NCBI GenBank assembly: GCA_024277835.1
Contig: JAJRUK010000106.1
Span: 1-10,059 of the forward strand
DNA: 10,059 nt
Direction of reading: 5' to 3'
From: Planctomycetota bacterium
Lineage (GTDB): Bacteria > Planctomycetota > Phycisphaerae > UBA1845
Below are positions 1-5,836 of the stretch, piece after piece (positions within the stretch are counted from its first letter, which is position 1; each line of letters begins with the position of its first letter). The translations under genes and the position numbers were made by a program. Below the pieces are notes generated by a model. That model was not told where the DNA came from. It worked only from the letters and a program-made list of their open reading frames with translations, and ran no database searches.

Positions 1-1262
1 ACGCGGTGGTCGCCGAAGCGTTCGACCGCTTGCTCAGCCAGTTGCATTCCGATACCGCCCGCGTCGATGCAGCAGCGGCGGACGTTGCGAAGGGAAAGTA
101 GATCGCTGAGCGTGTCGAACTGCTCGCGAAAGGTTGCGCCAGACAGTTCGATCAGCGCTACGGTTGTAAGCGTCGTTTCATGTTTGGCGAAGACCCAGAT
201 TGCGGTCATGTCGCGCTTTCTGCCAATGTCTACGCCGACGAATAGCTCGTGGGCGTCGGTTGCGAGAGCAGCGGCGCTGTCGTGGGTGACGAGCAGCGGG
301 TCGGTGCAGGCGGCGATTTGTTCGTAGGTGAGAAAAGCGGTCGATTCATCGAGGAACTCGCAGCCAAACTCCTGGCGGTAGAGTTCTTCGTCGGCCATTG
401 CTTCTTTGAGTGCGGTCTTGTCGACGTCGAGGCCTTGCGCGATGGCGTCGTCGAGTGTGATGGTGCTCTTGGCGAATCGCGGGTTGCTCGACAGGTCGTA
501 GAAGAGGTTGCTTTTTCCTTTTGGGGTTGATGCGATGTCGAGTTCGCCCTGGCCTCGCAGCAGGGTTGGGAAGAGTGATGCCCAGATATCTTTGTCCTGG
601 GCGTGCATGGCGAATTCATCGAGGAACACATCGCCAGAGTAGCCACGGGCGGTTTGCGGATTGGCGGGCAAGCCGATGATTCGCACGCCGCCGGGGAGGG
701 TCAGCTCGAGTTGGCGGAAGGATGAATTCTGAAAGACGGATTTGTCAGTGAAGTCGGTTGCGATTTTGAGGGTCTCGCAGTGTTGGCGGGCTTTTTGCAT
801 GAGTTCGCGACTTTGGCGCTCGCCGGCGGAGAGGAAGATTTGGTTTTTTTGGCGGGCGAGTCCGCGAAGGATGCGGCGGAGTGATTTGGTGAAGCTCTTT
901 CCGGTTTGACGCGACCAACAGTTCCAGAGGAAGCGTTCGTTGGAATTGACGTCTTCGGTCTGATAGGGGAGGAGGGGGACGAAGGGTTTTGGGCGGGCAG
1001 GCTGTGGGGATGGATTTGCATTTGTCTCGTCGCTGTTACCACCCTGAGTTCCCCCTTGGGAATGGGGGACGTTTTGCACTGGCGGGCGAGCCGGTACGCC
1101 GATCTGTTTCGATTGGCGCGCCGGACAGGGTGTCCGGGCGTTTGTTGAGGGGGGAGCGCTCCCTGGGGATTGGGTGTCCGCGCAGGCTGAAGCCTGCGGC
1201 TCGGGGCGGGCTGCTTGTTTGCGGCGTTTTCGTTTGGCTGATCGTCGGGCGGAGTGCTTCAT
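1..1262 (-). CDS. Phage terminase large subunit (Mu gp28-like), 3' end cut by window edge
   Basis: This is the ATP-driven DNA-packaging motor and headful nuclease of tailed phages. An open frame of 420 codons runs without a stop from ATG at 1262 off the left edge. It shows a Walker A-like SRQTGKS at residues 117-123, a Walker B DVFLDE at 211-216, and a STPKGKS segment typical of the ATPase C-motif region. A RNase H-fold nuclease follows, with VGVDIGRKRD (acidic D345) and IDAGGIG (D400). Residues 1-100 are basic, then Pro/Gly/Ser-rich, and are encoded by DNA containing palindromic repeats (1152-1163, 1176-1206, 1050-1069). The true start may therefore be GTG at 1079, the last in-frame start before the ATPase core. 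Neither start has a Shine-Dalgarno. No other phage gene lies in the window, so this is either a prophage edge or an orphan. Family is confident; the start is not. Confidence 0.87.
   Translation of the reverse strand, partial: MKHSARRSAKRKRRKQAARPEPQASACADTQSPGSAPPSTNARTPCPARQSKQIGVPARPPVQNVPHSQGGTQGGNSDETNANPSPQPARPKPFVPLLPYQTEDVNSNERFLWNCWSRQTGKSFTKSLRRILRGLARQKNQIFLSAGERQSRELMQKARQHCETLKIATDFTDKSVFQNSSFRQLELTLPGGVRIIGLPANPQTARGYSGDVFLDEFAMHAQDKDIWASLFPTLLRGQGELDIASTPKGKSNLFYDLSSNPRFAKSTITLDDAIAQGLDVDKTALKEAMADEELYRQEFGCEFLDESTAFLTYEQIAACTDPLLVTHDSAAALATDAHELFVGVDIGRKRDMTAIWVFAKHETTLTTVALIELSGATFREQFDTLSDLLSLRNVRRCCIDAGGIGMQLAEQAVERFGDHR
1152..1163. repeat. 12-bp perfect palindrome GGGAGCGCTCCC
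   Basis: This perfect inverted repeat lies 12 bases before the palindromic repeat at 1176-1206. Both fall inside the N-terminal extension of the terminase frame, which suggests this stretch is really intergenic repeat DNA. Confidence 0.5.
1176..1206. repeat. REP-like palindromic repeat, copy 1
   Basis: The core GCAGGCT-GA-AGCCTGC (1182-1197) is a perfect 7-bp inverted repeat. It is flanked by GTCCGC on the left and GGCTCGGGG on the right. A second copy with the same flanks but a changed stem lies at 3759-3791. Conserved flanks with a varied but still self-complementary stem are what a REP-like element would show. Confidence 0.7.
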
Positions 1263-1401
1263 CACGCTTGAATAACGTGAGGGGTGATCGGTGAAGGGGT
1301 TGGCGTTGAGCGATCAGGGGGCGGGAGGAATTTAGAATAGCGAAGAGCGAATTCAGAAGGGGCGTGTTGCGGGGTGCTGCCTCGTTGGGGAGTTCGTGCG
1401 A

Positions 1402-2433
1402 CTAGTTGCAGGTGAATGTCTTGGCGGCGTGGCGAAATAGTTCCTTCGCTTCGTCCGGGTCGTCGCCGCGACCCCAGCATAATAGAACAGCTAGCCGTCC
1501 ATCGCGGCAGGGGATTACATGCCAACGTGTCTCGTTGAGTGCGCCAGCGTGGCCCATTGCGTCGAAGTTCATCTTGACCGTGATACCCTTCTTGCCGTCT
1601 CGACTAACGAATGGGACTATTTTCGCTGAGGCATGCCGCTTGGCTTCTTGGGCAAATTGCTGAGTCGTTTTATCCTCGAACGACAAGGATATTTGCAGAC
1701 GGTGTTTGTTGAGGCCTTCGGGTTCCATGACGGTTGGGTCGTCTTTGTCGTCGTCGGTGGACCGGATGACTCGTGACCATGTTCCGGGGTATTCGAAACT
1801 CGCACCGTCAAGCCTGAGTGTTTTGAAGTCCTTGCTTGGCGATTCTATGTATCGCGGGAACATTTCCACACTCCGCGCTATCTTGTCGAAGACCGGTTCC
1901 CATTTTGCGAAGTCCGCTCTATCGCAACTGCACTTTAGAACAAGGAGACTCCGGTTCTTGATGAAGTGATACGTTGACGTCGCGTATTGAATCTCAGCCG
2001 TCGGGCCAGCGAGTGCGACGACATTTAAAGCCGAGCCACCGCGTTTGCTGTCGAAGTCAGAAACCGTGTAGGTCAGGAGTTCTGCCGTGTCGCCATCGAC
2101 TAGGTTTTCAGGCGTGCGAAAGGGGGTCGCGTAATCGTCGAAGCTCTGATCGAGAATCTTCTGATGTGAGACATACAAGGATGGTGATCCACCGTCGCGC
2201 GGCGGGGGTGAACTCAGCCTCACGATTGAGTGGTTGAGGCGGTCCAACTCTTCTTTGGTCTTTCCAATCATCCCGCTACCGCACCCAGCAACCCGATGCT
2301 TCCTCCAGTCTGCTGGGTACTCGAAGCTAAAACCGAGTAAGGTTGAGCGAAAGGTTCGGGTTGCTTCGTGGTGTTCGGCGGTGGCGGTGAATGGCGCGAC
2401 CGCGAGCATGACTACCGTGATGATCTGACGCAT
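1402..2433 (-). CDS. Secreted protein with two tandem PsbP/DcrB-like domains
   Basis: The 343-residue product begins with a signal peptide (hydrophobic stretch about residues 4-18, probable cleavage near ATA-E at 17-20), so it is exported. The mature part looks like one domain used twice. Copy 1 (about 30-192) opens with LLGFSFEYPADW, and copy 2 (about 203-342) opens with LDGASFEYPGTW. Each ends in a similar amphipathic helix, EPVFDKIARSVE and KELFRHAAKTFT. The F-x-YP-x-x-W opening recalls the PsbP/DcrB-like fold, but no enzymatic residues are apparent and the function is unknown. Copy 1 has more cysteines (C51, C168, C170). The start is backed by GGAG at 2445-2442, eight bases before the ATG. 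The terminase begins 139 bases downstream on the same strand with no sign of coupling. Confidence 0.8.
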   Translation of the reverse strand: MRQIITVVMLAVAPFTATAEHHEATRTFRSTLLGFSFEYPADWRKHRVAGCGSGMIGKTKEELDRLNHSIVRLSSPPPRDGGSPSLYVSHQKILDQSFDDYATPFRTPENLVDGDTAELLTYTVSDFDSKRGGSALNVVALAGPTAEIQYATSTYHFIKNRSLLVLKCSCDRADFAKWEPVFDKIARSVEMFPRYIESPSKDFKTLRLDGASFEYPGTWSRVIRSTDDDKDDPTVMEPEGLNKHRLQISLSFEDKTTQQFAQEAKRHASAKIVPFVSRDGKKGITVKMNFDAMGHAGALNETRWHVIPCRDGRLAVLLCWGRGDDPDEAKELFRHAAKTFTCN

Positions 2434-2584
2434 GATCGTTTCTCCGACGACGGGTTCCCCGTTATCTTATACGAAAGACGAGGTGGTTTCTTAGTTTTCT
2501 TTCTTCAAGTTTGTTTTACCGGCGCGGGGGGGCGTTGGATGCGGGTATCGGGTTGCAAAAGCCTCGAACCATGTATGGCGAGCA

Positions 2585-2620
2585 ACCCCCCTCGATCCCC
2601 CCTGGGTACAGGGGGGACGG
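2585..2620. repeat. C/G-run hairpin element, copy A
   Basis: The element reads ACCCCCCTCGAT, then CCCCCCT-GGGTAC-AGGGGGG (7-bp stem, 2597-2616), then ACGG. Related copies lie at 5133-5169, 5837-5875 and 7751-7787, all in the same orientation and all intergenic. Copy A sits between divergent promoters, so it cannot simply be a transcription terminator here. Confidence 0.85.
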
Positions 2621-2705
2621 TGGATGTTGGTTCGTTGCTGAGTGCGTCGGGGACGGCGGATGTTGGTTCACTGCTGCGTACAGGGACGGCGGGTGTTGGT
2701 TCGCT
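2614..2705. repeat. Three tandem copies of the hairpin-element tail
   Basis: The motif GGGACGG-N8-GGTTC-R-Y-T starts at 2614, 2650 and 2683, with periods of 36 and 33 bases. The eight-base spacer is nearly constant (TGGATGTT, CGGATGTT, CGGGTGTT). The first copy is the natural tail of the hairpin at 2597-2616, and the other two lack a hairpin. Both periods are multiples of three, but no convincing gene reads through. Confidence 0.8.
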
Positions 2706-2751
2706 CTTTCGCGGTTGCGGGTTTTACCGGGTGTGTTCAACTCGTCGGCGG

Positions 2752-2780
2752 CTCGCTCCCTTATGGTCGCGGCTCTGATT
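2752..2780. repeat. 29-bp dispersed repeat, copy 1
   Basis: The sequence matches 9407-9435 at 24 of 29 positions without gaps and in the same orientation, ending in the shared block CGCGGCTCTGATT. Its plus-strand translation, SLPYGRGSD, is a phrase I associate with spurious planctomycete ORFs, which points to a genome-wide repeat family. Confidence 0.65.
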
Positions 2781-2850
2781 GTTCGGACATTATAAGCGTC
2801 GATCGATCATGGTTGCGCAGAAATCGCGTGGGATTTTGGGGGTGTGGCGC

Positions 2851-2879
2851 TTGCAAGAAGTTGTGACTTAGTGCATAAT
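2851..2879 (+). promoter_or_regulatory. Putative sigma-70-type promoter for the zinc-ribbon gene
   Basis: The -35 box is TTGCAA (2851-2856) and the -10 box is CATAAT (2874-2879), with an ideal 17-base spacer. Transcription would start near 2886, giving a leader of about 65 bases before the ATG at 2951. The call rests on sequence only. Confidence 0.55.
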
Positions 2880-2883
2880 GGTT

Positions 2884-2933
2884 CGCTTCGCAGCCCGTTC
2901 TGAGGGGGACGGGCGGACAACCTATTTGAAGCG
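2884..2933 (+). promoter_or_regulatory. Stem-loop in the 5' leader of the zinc-ribbon gene
   Basis: An inner hairpin GCCCGT (2893-2898) / ACGGGC (2909-2914) is enclosed by an outer stem CGCTTC (2884-2889) / GAAGCG (2928-2933). The structure ends just before the Shine-Dalgarno GGAG (2942-2945). It could be a leader fold. I recognise no known riboswitch or ribosomal-protein site. Confidence 0.35.
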
Positions 2934-2950
2934 CACGCAACGGAGACTGT

Positions 2951-3691
2951 ATGGGCGAGCTTCTTGAAGAACTCAGAGGCCTACAAGCGGTGGCTCTTAA
3001 GCTTGTGGGGATTGAGCAAAACTTAGCATCCAAACAGCGCCGCGTCACTGGCCGGCAGCGCCAGGTGAAGCAGGCGGACGAAAAGCTGGATCAAAACAAA
3101 CGAGCCACCCAGCAGTATCAAATCCGAGTCGATCAACTCTCTCTCGAAGTCGCCGCCCGCGAAGAATCGCAAGCCAAGCATCGGCAAGCCCTCAACACCG
3201 CCAAGACCAACAAAGAATACGCTTCTATTCTAGCGGCCATGAATACTGAGAAGGCGGATACCGCGAAAATTGAGGCTGCGGTTCTTGAGCTGATGAAAGA
3301 GGTCGACAATTTCAAAGCTGCCGGCGCTAAGATCGAAGCTGAGAAGGCGACGCTGCTCGAGGAAGTTGGCAAGGCGACCAAGACGTTTGAAGATGCTCGG
3401 GCGAAGTGCAAGCCTGAGTACGACGAGCTTCAGTCACTTCGTCAGGAATTCGTGGATCGTCTGGAGCCTGCATCGCTGGCGATGTTTGATCGGGCGTCTT
3501 CGCGTCACGAAGGAGAGGCGTTGGCGGAGGTGGTTAAACCGCGTGCGAAGGGGTCTGAGTACAACTGCGGTGGCTGCAATATGACGGTGACGCTTGAGGT
3601 GGTCAACAGTTTGCAGACTCGGGACAAAATTCAGCAGTGCGGGTCTTGTGGTCGGATTCTTTACATCCAGAGTGTGGCCACCGCGAAGTAG
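2951..3691 (+). CDS. Coiled-coil and C4 zinc-ribbon protein (COG1579, zf-RING_7)
   Basis: The protein has 246 residues, a usual length for the COG1579 (CT398-like) family, which is widespread in bacteria and predicted to bind nucleic acid or act as a chaperone-like scaffold. Its exact role is not settled. Residues 1-175 are strongly helical and charged, forming a long antiparallel coiled coil that contains the family-typical turn TAKTNKEYASI near 83-93. The C-terminal ribbon has two metal-binding pairs, C206-GG-C209 and C230-GS-C233. No signal peptide is present, so it is cytoplasmic. GGAG at 2942-2945, five bases before ATG 2951, supports the start. It stands alone, between a divergent gene upstream and the convergent FlgM-like gene downstream. 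A hairpin GCGAAC-GGG-GTTCGC (3718-3732) follows the stop but lacks a U-run. Confidence 0.9.
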   Translation: MGELLEELRGLQAVALKLVGIEQNLASKQRRVTGRQRQVKQADEKLDQNKRATQQYQIRVDQLSLEVAAREESQAKHRQALNTAKTNKEYASILAAMNTEKADTAKIEAAVLELMKEVDNFKAAGAKIEAEKATLLEEVGKATKTFEDARAKCKPEYDELQSLRQEFVDRLEPASLAMFDRASSRHEGEALAEVVKPRAKGSEYNCGGCNMTVTLEVVNSLQTRDKIQQCGSCGRILYIQSVATAK

Positions 3692-3758
3692 TTGGGTGTT
3701 GGTCTGTGTTTTGCCCGGCGAACGGGGTTCGCGATTGGGTGATCCTTGAGTTTTGAGA

Positions 3759-3791
3759 GTCCGCGCGGGCTTAAAGCCACGCGGCTCGGGG
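3759..3791. repeat. REP-like palindromic repeat, copy 2
   Basis: It has the same flanks as the copy at 1176-1206 (GTCCGC on the left, GCGGCTCGGGG on the right). The stem differs: CCGCG, small internal loop, GGCTT, paired with AAGCC, then CGCGG. It lies midway in the 175-base gap between two convergent genes (stops at 3691 and 3867), where a hairpin could separate their transcripts. Confidence 0.7.
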
Positions 3792-3866
3792 GGTGTTCGG
3801 TCGCCCGCGGTTTTTATTGCGTTTCGGCGCGGGTCGGCGGTTGCTTGTGTCGGTCTGGGGTCGGGG

Positions 3867-4085
3867 TTAGTTGGTTTTCATTTCGTTACAGATTCGTTCG
3901 AGGGTGACTTCGACTACGCCGTCGTCGTCGTACTGGTGGTTTTCGATCGCGCGTTTGGCGTCTTGAACTTTGTCTACGCGAACTTCGGGTAGCTCTTTGA
4001 GGAGCTGCTTCCAGTGACGCAGGTTGGCGTTTAGCTCATCCGTTTCGTTGCTACCGGCTGGTTTCTTTTTTCTGTTCTCGTTCAT
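3867..4085 (-). CDS. flgM: FlgM-like anti-sigma-28 factor
   Basis: This 72-residue cytoplasmic protein has a charged, disordered-looking first half (MNENRKKKPAGS, then acidic/polar). Its second half matches the FlgM C-terminal sigma-binding region: VRVDKVQDAKRAIENHQYDDD (36-55), followed by VVEVTLERICNEM. FlgM binds and inhibits the flagellar sigma factor FliA until the hook-basal body is complete. I chose ATG 4085 because AGGA (4096-4093) stands seven bases ahead. The frame stays open upstream to 4367, but that part has atypical Arg/Pro/Ser composition and is unlikely to be translated. No other flagellar gene is in view. It is divergent from the amidase gene, and the shared 232-base interval carries a sigma-28-like box facing the amidase. 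The family rests on short-motif similarity in a small protein, so certainty is moderate. Confidence 0.72.
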   Translation of the reverse strand: MNENRKKKPAGSNETDELNANLRHWKQLLKELPEVRVDKVQDAKRAIENHQYDDDGVVEVTLERICNEMKTN

Positions 4086-4234
4086 TTCAGATTCCTTTCC
4101 TGTTCGTTTCATCGAGGGGTGTATCGGTGGGGATCGCGCGGGAATTGAGGATTGGTTCCGATATTGTCGTGGATTTTGTGCCGTGCGGGGCGATGCTGGT
4201 GAGTCAGTGCTGGTATCGCCGTTTTCGGTTTCGC

Positions 4235-4264
4235 TTGACACGCTTGGGGTGGGTGGCCGATAAC
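4235..4264 (+). promoter_or_regulatory. Promoter of the amidase gene with nested sigma-28-type -10 box
   Basis: A perfect -35 box TTGACA (4235-4240) is followed after 18 bases by GATAAC (4259-4264, four of six -10 matches). Overlapping it is an exact GCCGATAA (4256-4263), the enterobacterial FliA -10 consensus. At the matching FliA -35 distance (15 bases) the sequence is GACA, not TAAA. Transcription would start near 4271, leaving a leader of about 47 bases before GTG 4318. Confidence 0.5.
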
Positions 4265-4317
4265 AGGGGTGTCCGGGGCGGCGATGATCGTCTCGCGGGC
4301 GAGGAATCCCAAGAACT

Positions 4318-5034
4318 GTGAAGAAGGTACTTCGTAATCCTGCCATCGTTGTCACCATGCTGGTCATGGTGAGTGCGGTTGGGTGCGTTTCTGATACGGG
4401 TCCGGCACCGACACGCCGTCAGCGAACGTATGAACCGCGTCGTCGCCAGGCGCCGCCGCTTCAGAAGCGAAAGCCCCCTTCAAAGACAACGGCTCGGCGT
4501 CCTCGACCCCCGCTGCGAAACCACGTCGCCGGACGTCCGGAGTGGATGCCCAACGGTGGGCGCATCAGCAACCGCTGGCAGAAAATCGTGATTCATCATA
4601 GCGCGACCGAGAAGGGGTCTGCGAAGCTTTTTGATAAGGGGCATCGCGCGAAGGGTTGGGATGAGCTTGGTTATCACTTTGTGATTGGCAATGGTCGCGG
4701 GGCGGGCGATGGACAGGTTCAGGTCGGATCGCGCTGGATGAAGCAAAAGCACGGTGCGCACTGCAAGACGCCGGGTAATTATTACAACGATCACGGGATC
4801 GGGATTTGCCTTGTGGGGGATTTTACCTCGCGAGGACCGACGGCCCGTCAGCTTGCGTCGCTTCGTCAGTTGGTCGAGTTTTTGTGCGATCGTTGCAAAA
4901 TTCCGGCACAGGGGATCACGTCGCACCGCAGCGTGACGAAGAAAACGGTCTGCCCCGGGAAGCATTTTCCGCTGAACGCGTTTCGGCGTAGTCTCGCGAC
5001 GACGAAGTCTACGGGCGGTTCTGGTGCTCGGTAG
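4318..5034 (+). CDS. Lipoprotein N-acetylmuramoyl-L-alanine amidase (Amidase_2/PGRP fold)
   Basis: The enzyme cuts the amide bond between N-acetylmuramic acid and the stem peptide of peptidoglycan. The 238-residue product starts at GTG 4318, with GAGGA at 4301-4305 spaced rather far (12 bases). Residues 8-22 form a hydrophobic signal segment ending in the lipobox SAVG-C23, so it should be lipid-anchored in the cell envelope. A Pro/Arg/Lys-rich linker (about 28-75) precedes the catalytic domain. Compared with T7 lysozyme, the zinc ligands are H93 (in VIHHSAT), H203 (in TSHRS) and C212 (in VCPG), and the catalytic tyrosine is Y119 (in ELGYHF). NYYNDHGIGICLVGDF (155-170) is the usual core strand. 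Length and motifs indicate an intact enzyme. It is divergent from the FlgM-like gene. No convincing terminator follows. Confidence 0.92.
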   Translation: MKKVLRNPAIVVTMLVMVSAVGCVSDTGPAPTRRQRTYEPRRRQAPPLQKRKPPSKTTARRPRPPLRNHVAGRPEWMPNGGRISNRWQKIVIHHSATEKGSAKLFDKGHRAKGWDELGYHFVIGNGRGAGDGQVQVGSRWMKQKHGAHCKTPGNYYNDHGIGICLVGDFTSRGPTARQLASLRQLVEFLCDRCKIPAQGITSHRSVTKKTVCPGKHFPLNAFRRSLATTKSTGGSGAR

Positions 5035-5132
5035 AGTTGGAATGCGCTTCGTAGCGTGTTGAGAAGGCCCGGATTCCCGTGCTCCAGTGGTATCTTGTCG
5101 TTAGGGTGACCAACGCCGAGTAGCCGGGGGCA

Positions 5133-5185
5133 ACCCCCCTCGATCGCCCCTGAGTACGGGGGGGGACGGAAGAGGGCGGCTCGCT
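5133..5185. repeat. C/G-run hairpin element, copy B, with tail
   Basis: It reads ACCCCCCTCGATCGCCCC, then TGAGTAC, then a run of eight G, so the hairpin is preserved though one arm carries a substitution. The tail GGGACGG (5163-5169), eight bases, GGCTCGCT (5178-5185) matches the tail of copies A and D at the same spacing. Confidence 0.8.
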
Positions 5186-5358
5186 ATCGTTGAACGTCTT
5201 GTAGCCTTGCCTTGGTCGCTGTTGCACTTCGCTCGGATTTTTGATTTGTTCTGCGCTTATTCCCCGTTTTCTGGCCCTTGGGGCTGATTCTTGGTAGAAA
5301 ATATCGGATGTTCTAAACCAAAACCGCCGTCGGTCCGATGGGTATAAAGAACCGATAA

Positions 5359-5429
5359 GGTCTACCGAGGCTGGTTGGTGCGATGGGTTCTTCTTTGCGG
5401 GAGTCTCTTCGGATCGCTTGTGGTAGGCC
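5359..5429 (+). promoter_or_regulatory. Possible folded leader of the small lipoprotein gene
   Basis: GGTCTACC (5359-5366) can pair with GGTAGGCC (5422-5429, one G-U pair). It encloses a second stem GCGAT (5380-5384) / ATCGC (5413-5417). The fold would lie 66 bases upstream of the start codon. I recognise no known riboswitch, and chance pairing cannot be excluded from one sequence. Confidence 0.25.
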
Positions 5430-5495
5430 GTTGGGGGTTTTTGGAACGACGATGACTGGGTCCGGGCGAATGGGCTTTGAGGCAGGAGTGAGATT

Positions 5496-5714
5496 ATGAC
5501 CAGACGTGGATGGCGAGTGAAGTTGGTCCGGACGGTAACGGCCTTGGCAGTTGGCGGATCGGCGTTTCAATTGGGCGGTTGCGACCCGAACGTTCGCGGC
5601 ACGCTGCTGGGCGGGTTGGAGACGACCTCGCAGACGCTGGCGGGTTCGTTGATTTCGGCATTCTTCTTGAGCCTTGCCAATGACGCCACCGACGGCACGC
5701 TGACGACGACGTAA
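5496..5714 (+). CDS. Small lipoprotein of unknown function
   Basis: The gene encodes a 72-residue precursor with a basic N-terminus (TRRGWRVKLVR), a hydrophobic stretch (about 13-27) and a clear lipobox, QLGG-C29. The mature peptide is only about 44 residues and starts C-D-P. In enterobacteria an Asp after the lipidated Cys keeps a lipoprotein in the inner membrane; whether that rule holds here is unknown. The mature part contains a small hydrophobic helix (about 47-61, AGSLISAFFLSLAND) and a Thr-rich end (GTLTTT). A strong Shine-Dalgarno AGGAG (5484-5488), seven bases before ATG 5496, and an intrinsic terminator 30 bases after the stop make it a convincing single-gene unit despite its size. 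I do not recognise a named family. Confidence 0.75.
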   Translation: MTRRGWRVKLVRTVTALAVGGSAFQLGGCDPNVRGTLLGGLETTSQTLAGSLISAFFLSLANDATDGTLTTT

Positions 5715-5743
5715 CAGCGTCGGGTACAAACGAGAATAGATTG

Positions 5744-5778
5744 GACCCGTCTGCGCTTTTGCGCCGCCGGGTCTTTTT
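5744..5778 (+). terminator. Rho-independent terminator of the small lipoprotein gene
   Basis: The stem GACCCG (5744-5749) / CGGGTC (5768-5773) contains an inner stem GCGC-TTTT-GCGC (5753-5764) and is followed directly by five T residues (5774-5778). Confidence 0.85.
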
Positions 5779-5836
5779 GCGCGCGGCTTGTTTCAGCGTG
5801 CATCGTAGAAGCGCTGGCACTCATTCCCTTTCATCA

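Larger units (their letters stand above)
2434..2950. other. Repeat-rich divergent intergenic region, no gene
   Basis: This stretch separates the secreted-protein gene (minus) from the zinc-ribbon gene (plus). Open frames here (for example 2511-2795 and 2642-2866) have no ribosome-binding site and are low-complexity translations of repeats. In order it contains an AT-rich stretch with a TATAAGAT box on the minus strand (2463-2470), which may serve the minus gene but has no good -35. Then come a C/G-run hairpin element (2585-2620), three tandem copies of its tail (2614-2705), a second repeat family (2752-2780), and the promoter and structured leader of the plus-strand gene. Confidence 0.7.
5035..5495. 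other. Intergenic region with hairpin element B and a long leader
   Basis: No gene is supported between the amidase and the small lipoprotein. The left part holds the C/G-run hairpin element B with its tail (5133-5185). The right part, roughly 5290-5495, is AT-richer and probably holds the promoter and a long leader of the lipoprotein gene. The best -35/-10 pair is weak: TTGGTA (5291-5296), 17 bases, TAAACC (5314-5319). A long-range stem may form at 5359-5429. Confidence 0.6.

Noticed and set aside
249..530. Plus-strand open frame opposite the terminase
   Set aside because: It is antisense to conserved terminase motifs; codon structure favours the minus strand.
1040..1070. A fifth copy of the C/G-run hairpin element inside the terminase frame
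   Set aside because: It keeps a short C5/G5 stem but lacks the CTCGAT lead and the GGGACGG-N8-GGYTCRYT tail, so membership is doubtful.
2614..2705. Possible CRISPR array
   Set aside because: There are only three units, the repeats are 23 bases of degenerate motif, the gaps are 10-13 bases rather than spacer length, and no cas gene is near. It is explained as iterated repeat tails.
2511..2866. Two overlapping plus-strand open frames with Gly/Cys-rich products
   Set aside because: They translate the repeats, lack ribosome-binding sites and overlap one another.
3692..3866. RNase P RNA or another structural RNA next to the COG1579 gene, as seen in some other phyla
   Set aside because: No conserved RNase P core such as GAGGAAAGTC appears; the gap holds only small hairpins.
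3867..4367. Longer 166-residue version of the FlgM-like protein
   Set aside because: The extra N-terminus has shadow-like composition, overlaps the amidase start, and the internal ATG 4085 has a proper Shine-Dalgarno.
5314..5341. Second sigma-28-type promoter (TAAA, 16 bases, TCCGATGG)
   Set aside because: Only five of eight -10 positions match and the site is far from the lipoprotein start; chance is likely.
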